Part shown: piece by piece, positions 1 through 13,500 of the stretch
Layout: each line of letters starts with the position of its first letter
Position numbering within the stretch: position 1 is the first letter of the stretch
Notes under the pieces: model-generated
Seen by the model: the letters and a program-made list of their open reading frames with translations, nothing else
Told to the model about the DNA's origin: nothing
The model's database searches: none
DNA from: Apostichopus japonicus
Lineage: Eukaryota > Echinodermata > Holothuroidea > Aspidochirotida > Stichopodidae
Reading direction: 5' to 3'
NCBI RefSeq assembly: GCF_037975245.1
Contig: NC_092578.1
Span: forward strand, 18,113,821-18,177,820
DNA length: 64,000 nucleotides
Program-made: the position numbers and the translations under genes

Positions 1-3000
1 TTTATAGCATTCTAACACATCATATATATTTAAGTGGTATGGCCGGTGTGTATCGGGGTGGGGGGCGTTGGGGGGGGGGGTTGTACAATGAACCATGAGC
101 CACTTATTAATACTCCTCTGGGATCGTTCACAGTCAAATATATTTTGTTGTGTAAAATGATGTATTTTAAACTGGTACTGCAGAAATCACTTTTCTTGTA
201 TTTAATTTGTTTATTATTAATTAATGAAAATAAAATTTTGATTACTGACAAAATGACGGTACATTTCCGATAAAATTAATTGTTTGATAACGGACTCGGA
301 TGAACCACTATGTCATTGGACAATCCACGATCTGGGTAATTCACTAACTGGATAATCCCACGATCTTGATAATCCACCATCTGGATAATCCCACAATCTG
401 GATAGGCCTAACTTCCATTACCTGGATAATCCCACGATCTGGATAACAGATCGAGGTCCACGTCATCCATGTCTTAATGTACCTGCAAGAAATTTCTCAT
501 ACAAGTCACACATATACTCTACATTGGAGGCTGAAGGTGATTTAATGGTGTTGTACTCGTACACAGGAAATAGAACGTAAATAAAATAACCAAAAGAAAC
601 ATGGACAATTTATTCTTTGTATGTTTGCAGGTATTTCTTTCTTCATAGTTTACATAACAGAAAAAGTTGTACACAAGGGTACAAACTTATCGGATTTGAG
701 TAAGAAGCTACGGAGGCTATAGTGGGCCGGGCCCTATATATTGCCCGAGCAATCAGTCCGCCTGCCTGGTCACCTATTTTTGGTGCCCGAAAATAAGTTT
801 TCTGTCTAGGCATTATCCACGTAGCCTGCGTAGGCCTATAGGCACTGTAATTTTACAATAATTTATTGTGTTAATCATGACAATTGCCAAAAAGTGATGC
901 ATTGATCAAAATCGCTTCCAATATTTACTTGTTTAAGGGCATAACTTTACCCAAACGTATGGCATAGTTTTGGTTGAAACATTTGCCCAACGTTTTGAAA
1001 GTGACGTATACATCCATTATAATTAATTTTTAAGCGTCACAAGGCCGTTTGGATCCAGATTTGGGATGATTCGAGTCGAGTGATGAAATTAAACTTCAGA
1101 CTCGAGTCAAAATAAGTTGAGACACTTGTCGAGTCCAGTCTTTTGAACTTGAGCAATTATAGATTCGAGTCGTGTCTTTTTTCTGCAAAGGGTTGAGTCG
1201 AGTATGGAGTCCCTAAAATCGGGGCTCAAGTCTGACTCTAGCCCTAGACCAGGGATCAATTCAGAGAACCAACCCTGTTAAGCTGGCTCTCGGCGGTAGT
1301 GCCAAACCCCAGGGCCCACATTTATATAGCTCCACCATGTTTGGAATAGGTTGTAAAACACAGAATTGAATCTCCATGCAGACAATGTTATTTCTGATCT
1401 TTGTCCTTTATATCATAGAAAAAGAAAAAGGAAAAAAAAGTGCGGTAATTTTCAACATGGAACTTCATCCTTTCCAAGTTTGTTGAAGGAGCATTTTCGA
1501 TAACCCAATTGATCCCGTCCATTTTTTAATTATTTTTATTTTTATCCTTGTACATTGTTGGTAGCGCTCTTGCACCATAATGGTACAATCCTCTCAATAA
1601 CACACTGTACATCTATATATGTATAGACCAGACGTAACATGTGAAAATATGTGTCTAAAACAGTGTGAGAGGCTATATGGCATACATTAACAGTAAAAGA
1701 ATCTTTCATCGGGACAGCACTTGTGCCCTCGCATCTTCTGGATTCAATCAACATATTTTTTCGCTGTTTGGGTTATTGCCTATGCTGGTGAACATGAACT
1801 TTGTGGTTTCCTTTCTTTTCTTTTGTTACTGTCGATAAGTCTGAGCTATTATTAATTATTTCATTGATCCTGGGCAAATAGGCTAAAGCCTAACATACAC
1901 TTACGTTGGATTTTACCCTGTACATTTTCTTGGACAAAGTAGGCTAGGCTAGTACATGGCATTGAAAGTTAGAATTGCTTCGGTTCGTAATCGCCCGTTA
2001 TTCGTCGTATGCAAAGTATACTACCTTCATTTATAAACTACATAAACGTTGTAGATAGCAATAAGTTGCTTAGGCCAAACAGCTATTGCTAGGTAGAGAG
2101 TCAGCTGAGAAAGGAATCAACACAAGCAAATACTAGCTAGGCCTACAGTACTACTAATACTACTAACAGTTAGGCCTACTGTGGGTAAGCTGGCTAGGTA
2201 TATTGTACAAAACATTAATATGCCGAAACTTTGCCACAAATTAATGCCATTTGGAGGGTTTGCTTGTGGTTGGTTATAAATTTAATATATTTTAAGACTT
2301 CCGTTGACAAATGTTTCTTTTTTGCTGTTCTAAAAATTGCTATGTAGACTATTTCTAACGGTACATCATCAGTATGTATGAACTAGAGGTATACCATTAA
2401 TATTTAATATCACATAGGCCCAATTTAGATTCCTGTCATGTCAGATTATGTATTTTGTAACAAAAATTTTACACGGGGATTATATTTAATCTTTAGTTTA
2501 CAGAAAAGAGATCATGAATGCACATTTTATTCTGCAAAACTTTGAATGACCCCTAGTTTATAATGGTACATTCTACTGTCTTCAGACAGTAATACTTTAC
2601 ACATTCCAAAAAGACACCTTGTTTCATGCAAAATTAATGTTTAACTTATTTTCGTTCATTTTTGGAAGAAATTAGTTGCAGTTTTGGTTTACACTTAACA
2701 ATGAAAGACTTGTGAATTGTTTTAGGCATTTGACAACGATCCAACTTTTTCAGTTCGTGTCTTGAACAATCTGACAATAATTGAGCTGTGATATTGCTTT
2801 CCTTTGGCGTATTTGAAATTTTGTTTGTTGGTAAGGGTAAGCATTTCTTCCTGACTGACTGAGATTTTGACCAAAAAACAAACCTATCCAGCTACAGTAG
2901 CCCAAGTTGTGCCTGTAGTGTAGGCTTGGTTAGGCTTATTGTAATCCTCCATACTAGGCCTATGTCTGTGTAGCCTATATTGGCCTACAGTACTTCTGGT

Positions 3001-3183
3001 GGCCAAGTAAAGTTAACATTATGGATATAAACTTCAGGTTATGGTAGTATTCCCAGGTAGTTTTTACTTTTCATTTTGAGTTTGGAAACCCAAAGTAATT
3101 TGAAGCCAAATTTGCTACAGAGTTCACAATTTTGTATCCATAAACTTATTATCATTATACATGTAATGTTAATTTTTTTACAG
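1..3183. other. Upstream and 5' non-coding region of NFX1
   Basis: No coding potential recognised. A poly-G run sits at about 69-80 and an 18-20-bp tandem repeat at 320-446. From about 830 to 3000 there are many AGGCCT/TAGGCC motifs. The AG at 3182-3183 shows NFX1 has at least one upstream non-coding exon, but I could not place it; GTAAGG at 2830 is one possible donor. Confidence 0.6.
320..446. repeat. Degenerate 18-20-bp tandem repeat
   Basis: About six copies of a unit like GGATAATCCCACGATCT, varying in the last bases. Confidence 0.8.
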
Positions 3184-4180
3184 ATTAGTCATGGCAAGTA
3201 GTGTTGAAAACGACTTGGAAGATGTGCACAGCAAGGCCCAATCAGCACAACAGACAAGAAACAACCGTGGGAACAGACGTCCTCCTGATAGATCTCAGAG
3301 AGCAAACCAAGGCCTTCGAAGAAAGGAGGCCAACGAGACTTCAGAGAGTGGCCCCATAGATTCGAATGTTCAGCAGCAGAAAGGGAGGAAGGGTAGATTT
3401 CCCAGGAAGAACCATCTCAACCACGATGAATTTGATTCTTCATCTCAGGATGAAAGCTACCGAAGGAGGACCAACTTCAACAGGAGACGGGGTGGGGGCA
3501 CCCAGCACTGGAACTCGGCGTACCGGGGATTCCAAGGTGAAAGGTCACATGGTAGGCAGAAGCAGGCCAGAGACTCAGATACTAGTGAACCAGATAGACC
3601 AAAGGATGGCGAGAGACAGGCCGAAGGCAGCAGCGCGGGGAAGATTGGCGAGGAGAGGGGTAGCCAATCGGAATCAGAACCCACGAGGGGACAGAAGCAC
3701 ACACAGAACTATCAGAACCTTCCGTACGATTTAAATTACCACAACGACAGTGGCTCAGACTCTGGTTACAGAAGAAACAACAGGAGGTACAACGGCAATG
3801 CTAGGTCGCAGAGGAGGTCGTACGACGGTAACGGTAACGGCGAACAAAGTCGATATTCACCCAGTCCGTATTCAGGGAACTATTCCCCCACATCGTACCA
3901 TAGCAGTGAATCTCCTGTAGGGTTTCATGGCAGCTACTCCCCGCATATGTATCCTGGTTATCCCGGGCACCCTGGCGGACGATACCCATCAACAAACTCT
4001 TACCAGGGACATTTCTCTCCTACGCCCTATCAGACCCACCACGCTCCTTCGCCGCAAGGTTGGTACCCTCCTACGGCCGTCGACACCTCTGTCGACGGTC
4101 TACCACCGAAAGGAAACTCGCGCTTTGTCGAGAGAAATGGAAAGAGAAACACGGATAGTCCAAGAAGGCAGAAAAAACAG

Positions 4181-4224
<44 letters not shown>

Positions 4225-4225
4225 T

Positions 4226-4278
<53 letters not shown>

Positions 4279-4547
4279 TCAACAACAACAACCTAACCAC
4301 AACAAAGCCCCCCATCAACGTTCCTCTGCAAGTCCAACAAGACGCACAGGTAGCAATGACATCACCGGGGACGAGAATCAAATGAGTGTCCTCATCGAGC
4401 AGCTTAGCAGCGGGTCGTATGAATGTCCAGTGTGCTACGACCATGTGCGATCCGATGCCTCTGTATGGAGTTGTAAGAACTGCTACACAGTCTTTCATCT
4501 CAAGTGCATTCGAAAGTGGGCATTATCCCAAGCAGCAGCAGTCGAAG
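3184..4547 (+). CDS. NFX1: NFX1 coding exon 1: N-terminal low-complexity region and first half of RING
   Basis: The acceptor TTTTTTACAG ends at 3183 and the ATG lies 7 nt inside, so at least one upstream non-coding exon exists. Residues 1-452 are rich in R, G, S, N, Q and Y with SP and PY repeats, typical of a disordered N-terminus. A Q/H tract covers residues 330-367. The RING begins CPVC (C412, C415) and continues through a WSCKNC-FHLKC segment. The donor is GAAG|GTGAGT, phase 1. Confidence 0.95.
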
Positions 4548-7500
4548 GTGAGTCTAGATGAAAGCAACTGATTGTTGGGTGTGGGGGGGGCAGGAGGGAT
4601 GGGGATGAGGGGGGTCGGGAAGGGCAAAGTTGCGATAGTGTTCATGGTTGCTGTTGCACTGTGTTTGTTTTACATTTTGTGTGTAACTAACAGAACATAT
4701 TATTTTAAACCACTCTTTTACAGGGTCGCTCCAGTTAAGTGAAATTTTTCAAAATACACAAAGTGACCAGTCTGTATTCATGGATGGGGAAGCTACCAAT
4801 GTCAAAATCTGTTTCCATTTATTTGAATTCATTACGTCCTGTTACGAGAATCTCTCTTTCCCACAAAAACTTGAAGGTACCTGTACACTGTGTGTACACA
4901 AGCAGACCTGCCCAGTATGCTTCAATGGCATAAAAAGTCGGCAACTTACCAGATACCATCTGAAAGTTTAATCCCGTCAAAGTACAAAAAAAAAACTTCC
5001 CCTTTAGAGGCCTGCAACATTTCACAGTGTATGTTCTATACACAGCGCAATTGAATTATTTGAAACAAAGAGCATGGTGTTGACATTTGCTGATAAAGAG
5101 TGATGATAAATATGCTGGTTTTCATTGAAAGTTTTACTGGCCCAAAGCCGGTGTTCTATGCACGAAATTGACATCTCTCTCCCACAGTAAACATTTTGGT
5201 CATTCTTTGTTATTTGTCATTTCTTTCCGAAAACCGAATTCGCTGTTCTGACAAGTTCAACAACCAATAAGTAAGACCTGGTTGTGCTAGGCACAACCAC
5301 AAACAATCCTTATGAGTTTGCCCTGAATTGAAACTACATTGTCCCTAGAAACATACTGACATTCTAGCAGAGAGTTTGCATGAATCGACTCTATTTGGAA
5401 TTGACTGTTGTTCAAAATGTACTTTACCGACATGGTACTGTAGCCTATCCTTACCTAACCTTACTACTGGGCTGTTTGGGTGGCATCAGTGTTGAATTAT
5501 AAGTCCACATAGCATAACAAAGAGTTAACCATAGTAGGCTTTCACCTGTCGTACATTTTGCCTGCACAATATTTTCATATATCATAAATTAGCTATTAAG
5601 AGCTTGTTTTTCTTTTGGTTTTTTGCTCTCTATTTATTATAAAGGCTCCGATGGCTGGATGTGTCCCGCCTGTCGCCATGACGTCCAACAAATCCCTTTC
5701 GCCTACAAGTGCTTTTGTGGAAAGACCAGAGATCCGCAGTTCATGCCCGGAGAGATACCGCACAGCTGTGGCGAGGTATGTCGAGGCCAACGGCCTGGGG
5801 ACCACTGTAAACACCCCTGTACGATCCTCTGTCATCCTGGGCCGTGTCCGTCGTGTCCAGCTAACGTGGAGGTGTCCTGCCTGTGTGAGAGAAGCAAGAA
5901 AACCGTCCGATGCAGTACAGTCGAAAAGTTCCAATGTACTGAGGTCTGTGGAGAAATTCTACTTTGTGGTCAGCACTACTGTGAAGAGATTTGCCACAAG
6001 GAGAACTGCAAACCCTGTAGCATACTACTGCAGAAAGGTGAGTACAGTGTTACCGTTGTTGTCGTATCCTTCATTCAAATCAGCAAGTAATTAATTACTT
6101 CATTTGTTTCAAAACTGTCATACACTAACACCCCCCACTCCCCCCTAGACACCTTTTCTTAATAGCAATTGCTGTATGTAATTGAATTGTTCCATTGTTA
6201 AAACTAATGAATCTCACTATTAATGGGGTTAGCATTGAATGTAGTAAAATTAATGTAATTTGTTAGCTATTACTGTATGTAATGAAATGAAAGTTCAATG
6301 GTTAAAATGAATGAATCTTACTATTTATGCGAGTAGCATCGAATGTACTTATGAAATTATTGAAGTGTAATGTAAAAAGGTACAGTATAAAGCTGTTTTT
6401 GCTATATTGTTTATAAGTGCATAAAGCCACAATAGGTCTACTGTTTATATTGTAGTTAGTTATTGGTTATCTATTAACCACAAAGGCAGCCTTTCACATA
6501 GTTCAAATTGACTTATGAGAACAAAGTGTGGCATATGCTGGTAATGCTGTCACACATTAGACTGACAGTTATCGTTGACATCGTTCAGACTATCAAATGC
6601 ATGCACTAAGCACTGTTCAGTATGTTATACTGCTACATGCTCATAGTGTTGAAGTTCCTTTATATAATAATGCAATCTCATCTTCTTCTCAACATGATAA
6701 ACATGTTGATTGATGTGATAGACCTTTCAGTATTTTTAAACATTAATGTTGTCTGCGAGACTGATGACGATGATATTAATCTGATTCCCATCTGATGAGG
6801 TCGATCCATCAAAAAGGCAATCTTTTGAGTCAGTTTTGGCTGGGTTTGGTTAATTTTTCGACTCCATTCCGTGCTTAAACTCCAGAACAATAGGTTGACC
6901 AGTCAAGTTTTATGAATATTAATGTGATGAAGTAAAATAATAAAGTAATGAATTATGAAGTAAAATCCAATAATTTGTAAAGTTTTTTAATTCACTTTTG
7001 AAAAGCGCTTAATACATTGAGTGGAAAGAAAATGCTCAGCATCGACACAATTCATCGATTACTACTTCGTGTTAGTTTCATTGTTTGGTTAGTAATTAAT
7101 TAATTCTTGGCAATTGTCTTAAAATTGATCCATTACCATCTAATTTAATGTAAATTGTCCTTACTGTGTTCAGATGCAAGTTTTAGACCAAGTGCGAACA
7201 GATGCTTTAATGAGAGAGCACTGTACAGACGCTGTACAGCACTGTACAGCCTGTACTGCACTGTACAAGCGCTGTGATCTTTGTAGAGCGCTCTATCAAA
7301 TACACATAATAATAATAATAATATTTATAATAATGATAATAATGATAATAATGATAATAATTATAATAATAATAATAATAAGACAGGGTATCATTTACCC
7401 GGTATTGCATTGCAAAACGCTATGGAAGATGAGCAACCCTGCAGTACAGATTATATTGCAAAAGATGTAATTTATAGCAAATTTGAGCAAACAGCAACCA

Positions 7501-10500
7501 TATATGTATTTCATATTATAAGAGACAAAGTTCACAGATCTCATACCTGCAAAACAAAATTTGAACATACAGATTATTATTACTATTCTCTGCTGTAGGA
7601 TGCATTAGTCCTGACCTTGCTTTAAATAGCTTTGCTCATCAGATATCATCTGAGCTATTTTGGTTTACTAAAGGTCATTATTTTAAATATGTCTGACATG
7701 TCTACCTTGCCCCCTCATTTGGAGGCATGTAGTTGTTAATGACTAGTACAGGCCTTACTCTACAACCCTGGGCTTAATCTCTTAAAATGGCCTGGCTTAA
7801 ATACTGTACTCGGACTCTGACAGTCAGGGGCCTCTAGATTAGACCTTGATATCTAGGGTCCAAATGAGGGAACAGGTTTGCAAATTTAACAAATCAAAAA
7901 GCTGTCTGATGAGTTAATTGCTCAAGTTCAACTAGAGTTCATGTCACATATACTATAGTAAGTAGTGCTGTTGCTAGTAAGTAGTTAGCATGTGCTTTAG
8001 TAAGTAGTTAGTAAGTAGTTAGTAGTACTACATGTTAATTGTTATTAATTATTTTAATTGTTGTATTTTAATAGTTCATTGTTGTATTTTAATAGTTCAT
8101 TGTTGTATTTAATAGTTCATTGTTGTATTTTAATAGTTCATTGTACAGCACTGACAAACAATTGTGCTTGAGCAGAATGCTGTGAACTTGACACAAGGAA
8201 CAGTATTATATCAGTTGTGCTGTAGTTAATCTGTCTCTTCCCCTCCCCTCCCCCTCCCCTCCCCCTACTATTGTACCAGACATAAACATTCAGTACCAGT
8301 GTCATTCTGAAAGAAACGGCAAGCTATGTACTTACGCATGATGTTTGCTGGTCTTATTGCCTGGCTAGCATGTGCAGGACGTTTATTTTAAACTCGACAG
8401 GTAAAGTACAAAGCTTACTGCAATCTGTCTGGCTCAAACTGAAAGGGTCAGTTGGAAGATTAATAGGTTGTACACATTATGCATTAAAGCACAGTGAATA
8501 AATGTTATCTCATTGCAAAATGGTAAATATTGATATAACAGGTACGAATATCTGCAGCAAGTTTTAACGCAGGAACTATGTAGCATTTAATAAATAAAAT
8601 AGCAGAGCTTTTGCAAGTACAGTGAAAGTAAATTTTAAAACTGCTTTTTATTCCTAAAACTCCTAAAATTCCTAAACCTGCTTTATAAATTACAAGCGTT
8701 CCATTTTAATCATCTGCGAGGAAGTTTCTTCTGCAAACTGCCAATGTTCATGTCTAAAGCCCTACAAGCCTAACAGTGCAATACCCCCCGGGCCCCCCCT
8801 CCCAATGGAACAAGCCAGTGACATCATCGTTTCTGGACAAGGAGCATCTTCTTAAAGGACATCAGATTGCCACCAAATGTTACAGAAAGACTTAAAGTGA
8901 TTGTGAAATCATCTTCCTACAGTAGTATCACCTTAAATATTTGTATTCCCTGACTCACACATGTTTATGTTGTAATTTAACTCATCCCTCCCCCTCTCAA
9001 CCACCCACCACGACCAACATATCTTACATAGGCTAATAATTGTGGTCACTTGTGTTCAAAATTCAACAAGCATTTTTCATTACCTGCCAAAAAAACAATT
9101 TCCCTAAAGATCTGAGATGTCTTTATTATCAGATTTAAATAAGTAATTTCATTAATTTGTAATTATTTCAAAAATTATTGTACCTGAAGTCTCAGGAGAT
9201 TCAGGACATCTTAGATAGTCCTTCTTGAAAAACTTTGCTCAAGTTTTAATTTGCTTTAAAATAATAAACTGGGCACTATATTGATTTCATGCCCCCTTTA
9301 AGTCTGTTTTCACATATGATTTCATTGTTTGTCATGAGGTGTGAAATTCTGATCCGGATCGCATAATTTACGGACCCTACCCTATTTCTGTAGCGTAACG
9401 TGTTCGTCGCCTTGTGTGCACTGCTGTTCCTTGGATTCAGAACTGTACACTGCCCGGACAATTACTTGTACTTAGTTCTTAGAAACCATTTACCTCAAGT
9501 CTGCAAAACCGTGATGGTGACAAGTTATTTTCAACTCAAGTCCTCTTTGCCTTGGTGTCTATTTTAATAATAGTGTTTACCTCTCGGGGGAATTGTCTTG
9601 AATGTCAACAGGAATGTGCCCTAAGAGAGAGTGGGTGTTGTGTAATTACTGTGGGTCACTGTAGTCTGTTCTAGCAGCACAGGCTTGCTGTACAGAAGTC
9701 CTGATTGGAAAGTAATTTGGCAAAGAAGCCAATCCCTAGATCAACTCGAAACCTTAATGATCAGTGGAGAATATTTTTGAACTTTCTTTCTGCCCTGTCA
9801 ACGCAATACCTTTCTCTCAGTAACAGTCATAAGATAATAATAATACTGCCTAAATGCAAACGGTATTAACAATGACAAACCAGTATATGATGCATTGTGT
9901 GGTGAAATAACAGTTGTTGAATCAGAACTATTGTGCCTAATGTTCTGATGCAGTTGATATTAATACGTGCATAAATATTAGAGGTTCGAAATCGATAAAA
10001 GAGAGTCTCCTTTAGTTCAAAAAGAGTTGATATAATTCTTGATCAATAAGGAAGACTTGTTTTTCACAAAGGGTCCATTTTGCTAAATTAAAGTTTCAAT
10101 TCTAAGAAGTAACTTGATTAACTCTCTCCTACTGTCGATTCCACCCTTCGTTTCGAGACTGATCTTTGTTTGGTTTTGAAAGATCAACGGTTAATCTAGT
10201 CAGAAATTACAGTCGCTAGAAAACCATAAACTTGTGGAATGCACATGTATGTATGTATGCAGGTCTCCATTCTGCTTAAATCAAAGGAAATTGTGAATAA
10301 TTCACCCAATTAATTATTTTCAAATGCCACATGTGAGAAATCATGGGGGTATGGCCCCCTCTTTCTTCAAACACAAAAGAAGTAAATAAATAGGGGAAAA
10401 TAGGGGAGAAAAAAAAGGGGGTTCAGAATGGAAAAGGAAATTGGATTTCATCAGAGAAGCCAGCTCAGATTCTCTGTGAGTGAAGGTTTTTTCCGTCCAG

Positions 10501-13500
10501 TACAAAATTGAAAGTGCTTTTTTGTAAGCTTCACTAATTGTATAAACAGTACAATAAACTATTCTTGTATGTACCTTCTTGTGCTGATACTAGAGCTATT
10601 ATAAATTCTTTATGCAGATTTCTCTGTCCGACCATTCATAATTTTAGAATGGTGTTTCATGTACTGTATGATTGGCCTTGGTATTCACAAGCTACAGTAT
10701 TGACATACAGTAACTCTTTCTCTCCAGTAAACTGAAATTCAATTCTCTCTACCTAACCTTAGACTTGGTAAATTTGTAGCAGTGTGCCCCCTATCCACAT
10801 CACTCTCTCTGCAAGCCCTCGACCCACTTTTTTGTTTATTTTGTTTATTTTGATTATTTTGTTTATTTTGTTTATTTTGTTTATTTTGTTTCTTTTATAT
10901 TTTGTTTCTTTTATATTTTGTTTCTTTCATGGTTGTATTTTCAGCTTGTTTTTGCGGCCAGAAGACAGTCTCCTTCACATGCGGTTCTGATGACATATCC
11001 ATATGGGGTGCTGATACTGGATTTTCCTGTGATGTACCATGTCAAAAGTAATGTTATCTCAAAACGATCTAGTTCACATTAATATGTCAAAGCAAAGGTC
11101 ACAAAAATGGCTGCAAATTTGTAAAACAATAACCATGAATTTTTTAATTTATGCAACCATAATGGTTGGTCTTGCGTGATTGGAACAAGTGACCGTTGGA
11201 ATGCAGTCCCGCTGTCAATCAACTGAGTTCTTAAATTTTGACTGAGAATAATATTTACATAATTACCATATATGAATAATTTATGTAGAGGTGCAAACCC
11301 AACCTTAGAATAGTGACTTGTACTGTACACAGTTTGCTTCAAATGTTGTACACGAATGTTTGTTCTTACATAAAATGGAAAGTTGCCCCAACTTATGACT
11401 TGATAGCTCAGTGGTATTACCTTAAAAGCTATGTTTTCTTTCCCAAGTTTACAGTTAAAGATGTATTCTAGCCCCCCCCCACCCCCCTCCCAATTTATTT
11501 CCAATAATTGCCCTAAAAACAAATTATAAAGAAACAAAAGATAATAAAAACTAAATGAAAAAATTGCATTTAGACCCAAGTTTTTAACTTATAATGGAGG
11601 ATTCCAACGATGTAAAGCTAAGTGTTTTTACCACAGTGCAGTTTGGTTCTGGAAGGCTTGGTTTATCCAGATTTAAAAATTTAAAATTAAGAGATTTTTA
11701 ATCATAAGCTCAAGAGAGTTTAAGAAATGATAATATATATTCTAAACTGATCTGAGGGTAACCAGAATTGGATCATCAAGTTTGCCTAATCATCAGATTG
11801 CTAGATTGTCTTCTTAAATTTGCTTTGGTCTGTACAGACAACTCTCGTGTGGCTATCATAACTGCAGTAAGATGTGCCATCACGGCGCATGCGGAGCGTG
11901 CCCTCTGACCCCAGAAAATGTGTCTCACTGTCCATGTGGCAAGACACCCCTGGCCGAACTGAAGGGTAATGACAGGGACAAGTGCATTGACCCCATTCCA
12001 ACCTGCGAGGAAGTATGTGGGAAACGCCTTGGCTGCGGAGGTGAAGGTGAGGAGAGAGGAGGGTTATTGTTATGTTAATTCTTGTTTGTATCTGTCGCTA
12101 GAGGCAGGATATGACTCATCCTGTGGAATGTTAATAGAAGGTGTTGAATCATAAATGTTGACGTTAACAGACTGTCTGAACATTCTGTGTCTATTCCAAG
12201 TCCAACTCGTATCATGTTCTTGGGAAGTAAAGCTAACCCATCCCAACGATGTTATTCAAGAAGGCAGAGTAGTTTTTTTGTTTTTTGTTTTTAATAGAAT
12301 AAATGCAACTTGTTTTAAATATGTTGTTTCCACCACGTTTGCTGCATTTGGACATTGTCAGAGATCAAGATTATTTTATAATGGACTGTAACGGGGATGA
12401 ATTTTTCAGACTCTCGTAAACTGATTCTGTTGTGTTCCTATGTTAGAGGGTTACCTCATCACAAATTAAATGTTATCTTTTAATCAGTTAAAAGCAGGAT
12501 TTGTGTGAATAAAGCTTCATTCTGGTATAATGTTTAGCAACTCAAACAACCTGTAAATTTCTCTGTAAGAGTAGAAACAAATTATGAACAAGCAGAGTAA
12601 ATTTATGGCTTGACTGTTCACAGCCATAAATTTTTTTTTTTACTCTTTCAAAACTTTACAACGGTTACTAAGGTTTTTAACGGTCAAGATTTATGTACTT
12701 AATTCACTAAAAGCTATTTGTGAGCAATCAGATCATATTTCTATATTCTATAATCTCAGTAGAATACCCAAAAGGCTACACAGTCAGCGAGGAATAATAA
12801 AAATAACTCTTTGTGACATGATCCAGGCTTCTTTTCCCCAATTACTTTAACAAGAGCATAAATTCTAACAGATATATATTGCTGACATTGGTTTTATATA
12901 ATTAATATAATAAAATATATAATAATAAGTGTTTAACTTTTTCTTTATGTGTAGATAATCCTCACACCTGTCAGAGGGTATGCCACGAGGGCAATTGTGC
13001 CCCTTGCAACAAGACTACATTGGCCAAATGTGCCTGCGGGCATCGCTACGTGGATGCCTCCTGCATCGACGTGCTGAATTCAGACAAGGGGTACAAGCTC
13101 CCCAGCTGCGATCGTAAATGCACCAAACGGAAACACTGTGGCAAACACAAATGCAACAGAAAGTGTTGTACTGTGAGTTTTAAGATACTACTATTATAAA
13201 TACTTCACCTTACCTGTCTCATCTACACATCTGCATTATGATCTACAGAGCTAACAAAAATTGATGACATTTTGGTACTGCTTCTTCCCTCCCCCTCTAC
13301 CCCCCTCCGCTCCTCCCTCCACCCTCCCCACGTACCACCTGGTTATTGCTCACATTATCGTCCCCCAGAATCTAACATTTTGAAGCCTTACGACATAAAT
13401 GTGTATTCTACCCTTTTACTCGTAGTTATAGGGTATTGTTTTCTATACTCATTCTTGTCTTAATTGTTTAGGTCTGTACTCTGGGCATCGTAATATATGC

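Larger units (their letters stand above)
6038..10944 (+). other. NFX1 intron between coding exons 2 and 3 (4.9 kb)
   Basis: No gene found. It holds an approximately 100-bp diverged tandem duplication (6163-6255 and 6266-6370), an ATA/TAA microsatellite at 7306-7382, AGTAAGTAGTT repeats near 7960-8030, a 21-bp tandem repeat at 8059-8143, a CCCCT tract near 8230-8268 and a TTTTGTTTA repeat at 10828-10925. Confidence 0.8.

Noticed and set aside
3366-4498. Overlapping long frames on both strands within NFX1 coding exon 1
   Set aside because: They are shadows of the NFX1 frame; their N/I or L/M runs come from the CAA/CAT repeat read in other frames.
7174-7470. Open frames across the ATA repeat on both strands
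   Set aside because: Products are I/M or Y runs from a microsatellite.
11398-11425. tRNA A-box-like TAGCTCAGTGG
   Set aside because: No B box within tRNA distance.
11079-11579. 166-codon minus-strand open frame, the longest outside exons
   Set aside because: It lies antisense in an NFX1 intron, is rich in F, Y, I and L from A/T-rich DNA, includes a Gly run from a C homopolymer, and shows no domain or splice support.
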